DNA of 64,000 nt from Colwellia sp. 1_MG-2023. GTDB taxonomy: Bacteria > Pseudomonadota > Gammaproteobacteria > Enterobacterales > Alteromonadaceae. Position 1 is the first letter of the stretch. Each line of letters opens with the position of its first letter. The stretch spans positions 251,606 through 315,605 of the forward strand of contig NZ_JAUOPE010000005.1 of NCBI RefSeq assembly GCF_030546755.1, read 5' to 3'. The notes beneath the pieces are model-generated. The model saw only the letters and a program-made list of their open reading frames with translations, was not told the origin of the DNA and did not search any database. This document shows, piece after piece, positions 19,888-28,029 of the stretch. Position numbers and translations under genes: made by a program.

Positions 19888-20166
19888 GAATAGTTTCGTT
19901 CTTTATACTTTTTTGTCGTGTTAATGCTATTAATTTCGATGTAACCGGTAATTATCGGTCGAGGTAAAATCACTCAGCTATATGATAACATGCGAGAATT
20001 TAAAGTTGGGTATTTTCAGCTGAAATAAATAATCATTGAACACTTGGCGATGCCAAATATGTTTTCAGTAAACTTTACTAAGAATGAGAGGAAAACGATT
20101 TACCAAGGTAGTATACTTCCCCAGTTAACCATAAACTTAAACAACCACTTTAATTAGGAGTCCTTA

Positions 20167-20829
20167 GTGACCAATAACGATGTTTTACGCCGTATTCGCT
20201 ACACCTTTAATTTACGAGATGAAAAAGTAGTGGCAATTTTTGCTCACGCACAATGCAAAGTGAGTGAATCTCAGGTTCAAAACTGGTTGAAAAAGGATGA
20301 TGATGCCGAAATGGTTGAACTGGCTGATGTTGAACTTGCGAGTTTTTTAAATGGCTTTATCATTGAAAAACGAGGAAAAAAAGACTCAGAGCAACCTAAA
20401 GCAGAAAAAACATTAACAAAAAATATTATGTTAATGAAATTGAAAATAGCATTGCAGTTACAAAATGACGACATTATTGATTTATTAGCTAGTACTGGTT
20501 TCACCCTAGGAAAGTCTGAATTAACGGCATTTTTTAGAAAACCTGATCATAAAAATTATCGTCATTGCAAATCACAATTTTTACGTAACTTTTTACAAGC
20601 GTTACAAGATAAACATCGTAAAGCGTATACGCCAAAAAAAGCTAAAAGTAAGCTTGTCGGTTCCCAAGCTTCTGGTGTTGAAAATGAAAGTGTTGATACT
20701 GGTTATAAATCTGCTCGAGCAAATGCGAGCAAACGCTATGTAAATCCCAATGCGACCAAAACAGATGCGAAAAAATCTTCACGTAAAGTTTTAAAGTTAA
20801 AACCTGAAGATATTTATAAAAACAGTTAA
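20167..20829 (+). CDS. YehS-like protein with two DUF1456 domains
   Basis: The 220-residue protein has two DUF1456 repeats, one starting at MTNNDVLRRIRYTFNL and one at KNIMLMKLKIALQL. A basic, Lys/Ser-rich tail follows (about residues 150-220) that E. coli YehS lacks. The function of the family is unknown. The start is GTG with AGGAG six bases upstream. The stop overlaps the next gene's ATG by one base (TAATG), so the two are translationally coupled. The basic tail suggests nucleic-acid contact, which is inference only. Confidence 0.85.
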   Translation: MTNNDVLRRIRYTFNLRDEKVVAIFAHAQCKVSESQVQNWLKKDDDAEMVELADVELASFLNGFIIEKRGKKDSEQPKAEKTLTKNIMLMKLKIALQLQNDDIIDLLASTGFTLGKSELTAFFRKPDHKNYRHCKSQFLRNFLQALQDKHRKAYTPKKAKSKLVGSQASGVENESVDTGYKSARANASKRYVNPNATKTDAKKSSRKVLKLKPEDIYKNS

Positions 20830-21812
20830 TGACTCAACAACTTATCCCCTTTATAAGTCAGCTTGCTTTCACTGAACAGTTACAATGGCTTGAACGCTTA
20901 AATGAGCGGTTATCAAAGTCCATGTCGTCTCAAGATCGTTCTTATGACACCCCCATAAAAGTGGTGCATGCTGATAGTTTATCTACTCTCGAAAGGTCGC
21001 AATGTGAAATTGCGATAGTCGCTAACCCTGATCCTAGCGTATTAACTGATTTTCCTTGTTTGGTTTGGGTGCAAAGTTTATGGGCAGGTGTTGAACGATT
21101 ATTGGCTGAAATACCTTCGCCTACTTTTAAAATAGTGCGTTTAATAGACCCATGTTTGGCGCAAACAATGGCTGAAGCTGTTGTGGCATGGAGTTATTAT
21201 TTACATCGAGACATGCCACTTTATTTGACTCAACAACGGTGTCAACATTGGCAACAACACTCGGTTGCGTTAACAAATCAACGGACAATCGGCGTATTAG
21301 GATTAGGTGAGCTAGGACTGGCGAGTGTTGAAAAACTTAGTTTAAATGGTTTTAACGTTTTAGGTTGGAGTCGCAGACAAAAATCTATCGATAATGTTGT
21401 TTGTTTATCAGGGCAAGACGGATTAGAACAGCTCTTTTCTGCAAGTGATATTGTCGTCATTTTATTACCGTTAACGGAGCGAACTGCGGGCCTTATTAAT
21501 CGAACCTTATTTAGCAAAATGAAACCAAGCGCGGGATTAATTAACTTCGCTCGTGGCAAGATTGTTCATCATCAAGATTTAATTACCGCATTAAATGAAA
21601 AACAACTTTCACATGCCGTGTTAGATGTATTTGTTCAAGAGCCGCTACCGCAAGATGATAAATTGTGGCAACACCCTAATATTACCATTTTGCCGCATAT
21701 TTCTGCCCCGACAAACCAAGTAACTGCTTGTCAGATAGTTTGTGAAAATATACAAAATTATTTGATATCGGGGAAAATCCCACGCTCAATTGATTTATCA
21801 AAAGGGTATTAA
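20829..21812 (+). CDS. D-2-hydroxyacid dehydrogenase, GhrA-like
   Basis: The 327-residue protein has the NAD(P)-binding signature GVLGLGELGLASVEKLSLNG. NFARGKIVHHQDLITAL and DVFVQEPLPQDDKLWQHPNITILPHISAPT provide the catalytic Arg/Glu/His set of the 2-hydroxyacid dehydrogenases. The closest fit is glyoxylate/hydroxypyruvate reductase A (GhrA), which reduces glyoxylate and hydroxypyruvate in the cytoplasm. The exact substrate is not decided by these motifs. It overlaps the YehS-like gene by one base. Confidence 0.88.
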   Translation: MTQQLIPFISQLAFTEQLQWLERLNERLSKSMSSQDRSYDTPIKVVHADSLSTLERSQCEIAIVANPDPSVLTDFPCLVWVQSLWAGVERLLAEIPSPTFKIVRLIDPCLAQTMAEAVVAWSYYLHRDMPLYLTQQRCQHWQQHSVALTNQRTIGVLGLGELGLASVEKLSLNGFNVLGWSRRQKSIDNVVCLSGQDGLEQLFSASDIVVILLPLTERTAGLINRTLFSKMKPSAGLINFARGKIVHHQDLITALNEKQLSHAVLDVFVQEPLPQDDKLWQHPNITILPHISAPTNQVTACQIVCENIQNYLISGKIPRSIDLSKGY

Positions 21813-21915
21813 AAAAGCCATTGAGGTTAAAAGTCATTCTGCTTGATTTAAATCAAAATATAATTCTATTTAGCCGATAAGATAGACGATACCATTTACT
21901 CGACTTGTTAATATT

Positions 21916-22290
21916 ATGACTGAGAAACCTATCGTTTATTCATGCTCGGGGTGCTCTAATGTTGCTCGTATCGCACACGATATAGCCTTAAACCTTGATA
22001 GTGACGGGATTGCTGAAATGTCGTGTGTTTCAGGCGTGATTGGTAATGTTGCACCCATCAAAGATATTGCGACCTCTGGCAGAACAATTATTGCGATTGA
22101 CGGCTGTGATCTTGCTTGTACTAAAACCTGTTTACGTGCCGCAAAGGTTGCACTTTCGCATTATTTTGTCATCACTGATTTAGGAATAGAAAAACGTGAT
22201 AAATGGCAAGACTCTTTAACCGATAATAGTAAAGCCATGGTTCATATTTACGGTGAATTATCCAAACATGGTATTAATTTTAGTGCTTAA
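21916..22290 (+). CDS. DGC-domain putative zinc-binding protein
   Basis: The 124-residue protein matches the DGC family of cysteine-rich small proteins: YSCSGCSNVARIAHDIAL, AEMSCVSGVIG, then IAIDGCDLACTKTCL with the DGC motif that names the family. The cysteines (CSGC, C-x-x-x-C pairs) probably bind zinc. Function is unknown; members often sit near metal or redox genes. A Fur-like box and a small membrane protein lie just downstream. Confidence 0.83.
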   Translation: MTEKPIVYSCSGCSNVARIAHDIALNLDSDGIAEMSCVSGVIGNVAPIKDIATSGRTIIAIDGCDLACTKTCLRAAKVALSHYFVITDLGIEKRDKWQDSLTDNSKAMVHIYGELSKHGINFSA

Positions 22291-22322
22291 AAGCGCATTT
22301 TTTATAAATCAAACGGGTTAAC

Positions 22323-22363
22323 TTGTTCTTGGGTGAAATATCATTATGATAATGATTCTTTCC
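22323..22363 (+). promoter_or_regulatory. Promoter overlapped by a Fur-like box
   Basis: TTGTTC (22323-22328) and TATGAT (22345-22350) are separated by 16 bases and form a plausible sigma70 promoter. The -10 lies in ATCATTAT-G-ATAATGAT (22340-22356), a perfect 8+1+8 inverted repeat. It also contains the adjoining hexamers CATTAT and GATAAT of the Fur NAT(A/T)AT pattern. Repression by iron of the gene at 22376 would follow if this is a real Fur site. Confidence 0.5.
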
Positions 22364-22375
22364 AAGGGATAAATA

Positions 22376-22747
22376 ATGACCAGGTTTTTTACTCTATTAG
22401 CGAATGTATTTTTTCCGATAAGGTATTTATTGGCTTTTATTTGTTTCGCCTCGCTATTTTTAATCATTTATCTATTAGTTTTTGCACCGTTAGAATTACA
22501 GTCTCTCTATTTAACCGCTTGTTTATTAAGTTTTCTCTGGTGTTTAGTTTTATTTGTTTTGTGCCATAGTTTTCATGGTGAAGTTGCGAGTAAAAATTCA
22601 TCCACCGCTGAATCGAAACCTAAACTAGGATTTTTCCGCCGTATCAAGAAAAAGCTCTCTAAAATTTTTTTATGGATTTACAGTGTTGCTTTTCTTGCGC
22701 TAATTATTGTGTCTTTGCATTTAACAATAAAAGTATTAACACTTTAG
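22376..22747 (+). CDS. Small membrane protein, possibly Fur-regulated, function unknown
   Basis: The 123-residue protein has three strongly hydrophobic segments, at about residues 14-36, 42-63 and 98-120. A short basic cytoplasmic loop (FFRRIKKKLSKIF) precedes the last. I recognise no family. AAGGG lies eight bases before the ATG, a good ribosome site. An overlapping frame from 22333 has no such site and is rejected. The Fur-like palindrome directly upstream suggests a role linked to iron supply, but nothing in the protein itself shows this. Confidence 0.68.
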   Translation: MTRFFTLLANVFFPIRYLLAFICFASLFLIIYLLVFAPLELQSLYLTACLLSFLWCLVLFVLCHSFHGEVASKNSSTAESKPKLGFFRRIKKKLSKIFLWIYSVAFLALIIVSLHLTIKVLTL

Positions 22748-22848
22748 ACTATTACGTAAGTTGTTATTAAAGCCAAAATTTTGCTTGCTGACAGGCAACG
22801 AAGCAAATACTCTTTACCAATCCTATTAATTCTTTATATGAGTTTGTG

Positions 22849-23259
22849 ATGCGATTTTTATCTCGACGTTTAGTAATGCCAAGTGACTTAAATTATGGCT
22901 ATTCATTATTTGGTGGCAGAGTCTTGCAATGGATTGACGAAGAAGCGGCGGTTTATGTTATTTGTCAGTTAGAAACTAATTGTTTAGTGACGAAACATAT
23001 TGGTGAAATCAGCTTTGAAGCTCCTGCGATGCAAGGTGATATAGTTGAATTTGGATTAGAAACGAAAAAAGTAGGCAAGTCTTCAATTACCGTTACTTGT
23101 TTGGTACGAAATAAAGTCACGAAAAAAACGATTTGTTTAGCCGATGATATTGTTTTTGTTAAAGTTGATCCCGAAACTCGACAGCCCGTTCCTCACGGTA
23201 AAACGCTTGAAGCGTTAAAACAACAAACCCTTGATGAAGTAAAAACACTGAATCTTTAA
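22849..23259 (+). CDS. Acyl-CoA thioesterase, YciA-like hotdog fold
   Basis: The roughly 136-residue protein is a hotdog-fold thioesterase. MPSDLNYGYSLFGGRVLQWIDEEAA contains the family's catalytic region (NxxG-x-x-FGG, D at the end of the helix). KHIGEISFEAPAMQGDIVEF and KKVGKSSITV complete the fold. It resembles YciA/BFIT-type acyl-CoA hydrolases, which cleave short to long acyl-CoA in the cytoplasm. A GTG three bases upstream is an alternative start, and no strong ribosome site is present for either. Confidence 0.88.
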   Translation: MRFLSRRLVMPSDLNYGYSLFGGRVLQWIDEEAAVYVICQLETNCLVTKHIGEISFEAPAMQGDIVEFGLETKKVGKSSITVTCLVRNKVTKKTICLADDIVFVKVDPETRQPVPHGKTLEALKQQTLDEVKTLNL

Positions 23260-23400
23260 CTAAGTTTCAGCTTTTATATTGATTAATTTATTTAATTTTA
23301 TTTACCACTACAACAACCCTTAATTATTTTTGCCCATAGCTTTAGGTGTTATTTTCTTTTTTACCTAGAGTTTACCTGTAATTTAGCATCGGTTAAATAT

Positions 23401-23433
23401 TTGTCACTAGTGTGTTGGTGATGTATAACACTA
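23401..23433 (+). promoter_or_regulatory. Promoter and operator of the GntR-ABC operon
   Basis: TTGTCA (23401-23406), a 17-base spacer and TATAAC (23424-23429) form a good sigma70 promoter. An inverted repeat, TAGTGT (23408-23413) with ACACTA (23428-23433), sits in the spacer and over the -10. That is where the YtrA-type repressor of the same operon would be expected to bind. The promoter is well supported; the operator is inference. Confidence 0.55.
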
Positions 23434-23467
23434 TTAACTGTTTGTATTTTCATCACAGGAAATTGCT

Positions 23468-23830
23468 ATGACAACTCAATGGGATGCTGATAAACCAATT
23501 TACTTACAGCTTTATCAGCAAGTAATAACGCGCATACTCGATGGGTATATTAAAGAAGGTGAAGCATTGCCTTCGGTGAGAAAGGTTGCCTCACAATATC
23601 AAATTAATCCTATTACGATTTCGAAGGCTTATCAAATGTTGCAAGACGAGCAGGTGGTAGAAAAACAAAGAGGTAAAGGACTTTTCGTTATCAAGGGGGC
23701 AAAAGGTACTATGTTAGCGCGAGAAAGAGAATCCTTTTTAACCCAGCAATGGCCACAAATATTACAACAAATCACACGATTACAATTATCAACAGAGCAA
23801 CTTTTATCAAATAGTAAGGGGGAGAAGTAA
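23468..23830 (+). CDS. GntR-family (YtrA-type) transcriptional regulator
   Basis: The 120-residue protein has a GntR winged helix (PIYLQLYQQVITRILDGYIKEGEALPSVRKVA, then INPITISKAYQMLQDEQVVEKQRGKGLFV) and only a short helical tail. This defines the YtrA subgroup, which normally represses its own operon with ABC transporter genes. AGGAAA precedes the ATG. Its stop overlaps the start of the ABC ATPase gene by one base. A candidate operator overlies the promoter upstream. Inducers of this subgroup are often cell-wall-active compounds, but none can be named here. Confidence 0.92.
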   Translation: MTTQWDADKPIYLQLYQQVITRILDGYIKEGEALPSVRKVASQYQINPITISKAYQMLQDEQVVEKQRGKGLFVIKGAKGTMLARERESFLTQQWPQILQQITRLQLSTEQLLSNSKGEK

Positions 23831-24687
23831 TGACTCAGTTAATTTCTATTTCTCATCTAAATAAAAGCTACGGTAAAAATACCGTCGTGTCAGATTTCAA
23901 TTTATCTGTGCATTCGGGGCAAATTCTCGGATTAGTGGGTCCAAATGGTGCCGGTAAAACAACGTGTTTACAGGCTATGTTAGGTTTAGTTGATTATCAG
24001 GGGAATATCGATATTTTAGGCTTTAACCCTAAAAAACAACGTGAAAAAATGCTCGAACAAGTTGCATATATTGCAGATGTTGCCGTATTACCTAAGTGGT
24101 TGAAAGTGAAACAATCACTGGAGTATTTAGCCGGTATTCATCCTCGCTTTAATCGTGAAAAAGCGGAGGAGTTATTAGCTAAAACCAATATTAAATTTGA
24201 TAGTAAAGTAAAACATTTATCAAAAGGGATGGTAACACAGTTACATTTAGCGTTAATCCTGGCGATAGATGCCAAAGTGTTGATTTTAGATGAACCAACG
24301 TTAGGACTTGATATTTTAACACGTCGTCAATTCTATACGCATTTATTGGAAGATTTTTATAATGAAGATAAATGTATCATTGTGACCACACATCAAATTG
24401 AAGAGATAGAACATATTCTAACGGATGTAGCGTTTATCCAAGACGGAAAACTCGTACTTGCTGAAAGTACCGATAACATCAAAGAACGCTTTCAATTAGT
24501 GGCCGTTACTCACGAAAATGTTGAGCAAGCGCATGCGTTAAAACCGCTTTTTACTAATAGTTTAATGGGGCTGAACATGATGTTGTTTGATAACAAAAAC
24601 AGGGATGATTTACAGCCGTTAGGTCAAGTAAGTGTACCAAGTTTGGCTGATATTTTTGTTGGTGTCTTAGCTAAGGAGGCAATCTAA
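23830..24687 (+). CDS. ABC transporter ATP-binding protein
   Basis: The 285-residue protein has Walker A (GPNGAGKTT), a signature region in KHLSKGMVTQLHLALILA (LSKGM in place of the usual LSGGQ), Walker B (VLILDEPTLGLD) and the switch His in VTTHQIEE. It is the cytoplasmic ATPase of a YtrB/CcmA-type exporter. It sits between the GntR regulator and the permease with one-base overlaps on both sides, so all three form one tightly coupled operon. Confidence 0.95.
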   Translation: MTQLISISHLNKSYGKNTVVSDFNLSVHSGQILGLVGPNGAGKTTCLQAMLGLVDYQGNIDILGFNPKKQREKMLEQVAYIADVAVLPKWLKVKQSLEYLAGIHPRFNREKAEELLAKTNIKFDSKVKHLSKGMVTQLHLALILAIDAKVLILDEPTLGLDILTRRQFYTHLLEDFYNEDKCIIVTTHQIEEIEHILTDVAFIQDGKLVLAESTDNIKERFQLVAVTHENVEQAHALKPLFTNSLMGLNMMLFDNKNRDDLQPLGQVSVPSLADIFVGVLAKEAI

Positions 24688-25589
24688 TGAATACGTTGCA
24701 ATTTACCACGAATATCAAAAAAGAATTATGGGAATATAAAAAAATATTTTTATGGATCCCTATTATCTTAGCTATATTGTTTATCTGCGCCCCCTTTATC
24801 AGTTTATTATTAAATGACATTTCAAACGTTCATTGGTTAACTAGATTTGAACGCATTGCTGAACTTACCCAATCAGAAGGCTTGTCACAAATAACCTTTG
24901 GTTTTATCTCGGTATTATTTTTACCTTTTGTTATCACTTCTGGCATCGTTCAGCTTTATTATTTTATTGCTTGTTTATATGATGAACGTCGCGATTTATC
25001 CATTATGTTTTGGCGATCGCTGCCTGTTTCTGATGCGATGAGTGTTGGTGTTAAGCTTTTGGTGGGGGCGTTAATTCTCCCTGCGATATTTTTAATAGCT
25101 GCTACAGGGGTCGTACTTGTTTTTCTTATCATGATAGTGATTGCAAGTATTGTTCTTTCACTAGGTTATGATATTTCTTTATGGCAATTATGGGCTAATG
25201 GCGACGTAATTTGGCACCTTGTTTCTTCATGGAGTAGTTTATTGCCTTATTCATTATGGATGTTCCCAATTTATGCTTGGTTAATGTTTGTCTCTGCTTT
25301 TGCCAAAAAAGCGCCCTTTCTTTGGGCCGTTTTGCCCGTGATTATTGTGTTATTAGTAGAAAGCTTTTTTGTGAGTTACTTTGATCTCAATACTCGTTTT
25401 TTTGCTCAAACGTTAATGGATTATTTTGCAATCTCGCAAAATGCTTTAGATGTCTATGCTAATCAACACACTAGTATTACCGTGATACCTTTTAATGTAA
25501 TGAAAGATAAAATAAGCCTGGTTGCTATATTACTTGGTGCAGGCTTAATGTACGGCACATATTGGATGAGGATAAACAAAAGCCAATAG
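24687..25589 (+). CDS. ABC transporter permease (ABC-2 type)
   Basis: The 300-residue protein has about six membrane helices, at roughly residues 20-42, 70-95, 115-150, 170-195, 205-230 and 275-293. It has no periplasmic solute-binding partner. It resembles permeases of the YtrB-associated ABC-2 group. With the ATPase upstream it would form an inner-membrane exporter; the cargo is unknown. The gene ends just before an intrinsic terminator at 25621, which closes the operon. Confidence 0.88.
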   Translation: MNTLQFTTNIKKELWEYKKIFLWIPIILAILFICAPFISLLLNDISNVHWLTRFERIAELTQSEGLSQITFGFISVLFLPFVITSGIVQLYYFIACLYDERRDLSIMFWRSLPVSDAMSVGVKLLVGALILPAIFLIAATGVVLVFLIMIVIASIVLSLGYDISLWQLWANGDVIWHLVSSWSSLLPYSLWMFPIYAWLMFVSAFAKKAPFLWAVLPVIIVLLVESFFVSYFDLNTRFFAQTLMDYFAISQNALDVYANQHTSITVIPFNVMKDKISLVAILLGAGLMYGTYWMRINKSQ

Positions 25590-25620
25590 CTTAAACCAAA
25601 GGCTCCTGTGACTTTAAAGT

Positions 25621-25653
25621 AAAAAGCGACTAACTTAGATTAGTCGCTTTTTT
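25621..25653 (+). terminator. Intrinsic terminator of the GntR-ABC operon
   Basis: AAAAAGCGACTAA (25621-25633) pairs with TTAGTCGCTTTTT (from 25640), with a six-base loop and a run of T after the stem. It follows the permease stop by about 30 bp. Confidence 0.9.
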
Positions 25654-25778
25654 GTGCAAATAACTATGAAAAAAGTCAAAGCTAAAGTCGACAAGAAATG
25701 CTCTTGCGAAAAGAGAGGCTACATACTGACGATAAAGTGTGTCTAAAAGAATAAGAATGTGTCAAAAAAACAATAATA

Positions 25779-26069
25779 TTACTGGCCTGAACAGTTATTA
25801 CCATTGCCGAATGCTTTAGCTCCAGAGATTCTGTTGCTGCTATCAACCATAAAAGTTAATGAACAAAAATTACCAGCGACATGCATTGAGTTGGAGTGAT
25901 CATACTCAATAATTCTATTACCGTCCTCAAGCTTTAAAAAACTGTCGGGCGTGCCATATTGTTCGATCAACGAGCCAAGCGATTCACCTTGCCACTGCGA
26001 GACATTTCCGTTTGAAGCACATGAAGCAACGAATACCATGAAAATACTGCTAATTACGACATTTTTCAT
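25779..26069 (-). CDS. Small predicted lipoprotein
   Basis: The 96-residue protein has a short lipoprotein signal ending in FVASC, so the mature chain would begin at Cys17 and be anchored to the outer or inner membrane. The remaining 80 residues (LGSLIEQYGTPDSFLKLEDGNRIIEY) resemble the SmpA/BamE-like fold loosely, with a GTPD turn and an aromatic strand. One Cys pair (FCSL, NNCSG) could form a disulfide. There is no clear neighbour on the same strand. Function is unknown. Confidence 0.75.
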   Translation of the reverse strand: MKNVVISSIFMVFVASCASNGNVSQWQGESLGSLIEQYGTPDSFLKLEDGNRIIEYDHSNSMHVAGNFCSLTFMVDSSNRISGAKAFGNGNNCSGQ

Positions 26070-26213
26070 TTTACTACTCTAGATATCAGTTACTGAATAA
26101 ATTGATTATATATTGAACTGGTAAGAGTTGTAAAACATGTTACAGGTTAGACACGCTTTGAAATGAATTGACGTGTTCATATTACTGAACAACACACTTT
26201 TAGCTTGATGATT

Positions 26214-26417
26214 TTATTCAATTTCATCGGTAATGAAATCTAAATAATTTTTTACCGCGAAATATCGAATAGACTTTTTAAGTTTGACTTTTTTAGCGAT
26301 AAGCAGGCCGTCACAATAAATTTTAACCACCTGTTTATCGCCATTACTGTCGGCTTCATAATCATGAAAAGGATTGAGCCTTAAGTTATCAAACTCTGTT
26401 TTCATGATCAGTTTCAT
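26214..26417 (-). CDS. 67-residue protein coupled to the MetF-like gene, function unknown
   Basis: From the ATG at 26417 the product has 67 residues with mixed charge (MKLIMKTEFDNLRL, then DGLLIAKKVKLKKSIRYFAVKNYLDF). The start lies four bases after the stop of the MetF-like gene, and AGG overlaps that gene's end, so translation is probably coupled. It has no signal peptide, membrane segment or known motif. Its place in a two-gene operon suggests it works with the MetF-like protein; this is inference. Confidence 0.6.
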   Translation of the reverse strand: MKLIMKTEFDNLRLNPFHDYEADSNGDKQVVKIYCDGLLIAKKVKLKKSIRYFAVKNYLDFITDEIE

Positions 26418-26421
26418 CAAG

Positions 26422-27417
26422 TTACCTAATTAAGTTATCTAATTCTTGTTTGGCTAAATAACTGTCCATCATCGAACGTAATAATTTATAAAGCAAAATT
26501 GAACCATCTATTTCTTCTTTACGGTTAGTTAAACTTTCAATGTTTAAACCAAGCGGTAAATTATAAGGTAAAACCGCATCTAAAATTTGTTGTAAGCTAT
26601 TGGCACATATACGAATAGATTCATACAGCGGTTTTTCCGCATTTAAGATCCGTAAAGAGGTAGCTTCTGGCACGCTAACACCTAACCATTCAATAAACTC
26701 TAAAGTTTTTTCACTACCACAAGGTGAAAACGTTAAAATAAAACGTTGGGGTTTAATATTTAACTTTTTACATTCAATAGCATAGCGCGTCAGCATATCA
26801 ATAGTCGCTTGTGGATTATATATCGCTTGCGATATAAAAAAGTTACAACCTTGCTGATGCTTTTCAATTAATCTTTCGTGCTCATTGCCTTTTTTAGCAT
26901 GACGTTCTGCGATAGTAACGCCGCCAATAAAAAATTCATTTTGATTATCTACTAGGGTTTTATATGCATTAGCTAATGAAAGAGAAATGGTGTTTTTCTT
27001 TGAAGGACTTCCTACTAAAACAATGTCACGAATGCCGTATTCTTGCCATGCTTCGTTCGCCCATTGATTAAAGTCATCGGCATTTGATTGCACAACACTT
27101 TTATAAGTGATGACAGGGCGTGCTGACTTTTGATTTAACAATGCAGAATAATGTCTTGGATCATGCGTGGTTTTAAACGGAAAAGGACGAGGTTTATTGG
27201 TACGAGAGTCTTCATCTTGAATGTCATATACAATCAAACCATCGAAATCAATATCGCTTACTCGTTCAAGTAGTTTACTGGCAATACTTTCTACTTGTTC
27301 AATTGGAGTATCACTTTTGGGTGGTGTTGTACCAATAAAGTATACGCCTCGCGTAACATCGTTATATCTTGCTTTTAGCTCTGATCCGTTATTCACTGTT
27401 TTTTTCGTTCTTAACAA
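26422..27417 (-). CDS. Methylenetetrahydrofolate reductase-like protein, divergent
   Basis: The roughly 331-residue protein follows the MTHFR (MetF) barrel order. IRDIVLVGSPS, FFIGGVTIAERHAKKGNEHERLIEKHQQGCNFFISQ, and LPLGLNIESLTNRKEEI line up with the segments of MetF that bind FAD and close the barrel. The region where MetF has its catalytic Glu (FEFFPP in E. coli) reads IGTTPPKS, so the proton-donating Glu seems to be absent. It is therefore unlikely to be a standard methionine-pathway reductase. The TTG start at 27417 is uncertain; a GTG at 27396 is an alternative. A 67-residue gene follows in the same operon. Confidence 0.75.
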   Translation of the reverse strand: MLRTKKTVNNGSELKARYNDVTRGVYFIGTTPPKSDTPIEQVESIASKLLERVSDIDFDGLIVYDIQDEDSRTNKPRPFPFKTTHDPRHYSALLNQKSARPVITYKSVVQSNADDFNQWANEAWQEYGIRDIVLVGSPSKKNTISLSLANAYKTLVDNQNEFFIGGVTIAERHAKKGNEHERLIEKHQQGCNFFISQAIYNPQATIDMLTRYAIECKKLNIKPQRFILTFSPCGSEKTLEFIEWLGVSVPEATSLRILNAEKPLYESIRICANSLQQILDAVLPYNLPLGLNIESLTNRKEEIDGSILLYKLLRSMMDSYLAKQELDNLIR

Positions 27418-27543
27418 TTTTAATTACTATAATGATACCCCTTCTCAAGCTAAAAATCTTACTTAACGATATGCTAAAAAGTGATTTATTATCACAAATA
27501 GCATGAAATACCATCATTCAGCTTTATTTAAATAAGATAAATA

Positions 27544-27735
27544 TCATAATCTTGCAGTAAAAATAACAGGGAGTTTATGAAATGTGCATATGTTTTTAAA
27601 TGCAGCATTGACGTTTCCACTATTAAATTTTTTGGCCTTTAGCTCAAGATTTGAAGTCTCTGAAAATACACGTAAATCTACTTTCTCATAACTGTCTTTA
27701 AGTAAACGATCAACGTCAAAACTTAGCTTGGCCAT
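27544..27735 (-). CDS. Small hypothetical protein
   Basis: The 63-residue frame begins MAKLSFDVDRLLKD and has no signal peptide, membrane helix or recognisable motif. It lies alone between the MetF-like gene and a small plus-strand frame, with no strong ribosome site. Its base composition and codon use resemble the neighbours, and its amino-acid content is balanced, so it may be real, but support is weak. Confidence 0.4.
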   Translation of the reverse strand: MAKLSFDVDRLLKDSYEKVDLRVFSETSNLELKAKKFNSGNVNAAFKNICTFHKLPVIFTARL

Positions 27736-27824
27736 TTCGTTTAAAAACTTAGTTTTAGCACCTTATCAATGCTTTTTGCTAACAGGGCATTTAATGATAT
27801 TTCTCAATCATTCACTCAACAACC

Positions 27825-28016
27825 ATGACTGAAACCCATTTCACCTGGCAATTTCAAATAATGAAAGTAATTGCTGTCGCTTTTGGCGTGATGGCACAAA
27901 CGTTATTACCTGATCCACAAGTTGAAAAAAACATTGAAACCATGATCGTTGCTAAACGAAATATTGATGAGCAAGAAGCTGAAAAGAACAATAAAAAAGG
28001 CAATACAACCGAGTAA
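27825..28016 (+). CDS. Small hypothetical protein
   Basis: The 63-residue frame (start MTETHFTWQF, or M13 at 27861: MKVIAVAFGVMAQTL) has a short hydrophobic stretch and then a charged tail rich in Glu, Lys and Asn (EKNIETMIVAKRN to the end). I recognise no family. It converges with dusC, which ends 13 bp beyond its stop on the other strand. The balanced codon use argues for a real gene; the absence of a clear ribosome site argues against. Confidence 0.4.
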   Translation: MTETHFTWQFQIMKVIAVAFGVMAQTLLPDPQVEKNIETMIVAKRNIDEQEAEKNNKKGNTTE

Positions 28017-28029
28017 TAATGTAAGTTGA

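Noticed and set aside
22333..22569. Plus-strand frame of 78 codons overlapping the small membrane protein
   Set aside because: It overlaps the gene at 22376 in another frame, starts within the promoter and Fur-like box, and lacks a ribosome site, whereas 22376 has AAGGG.
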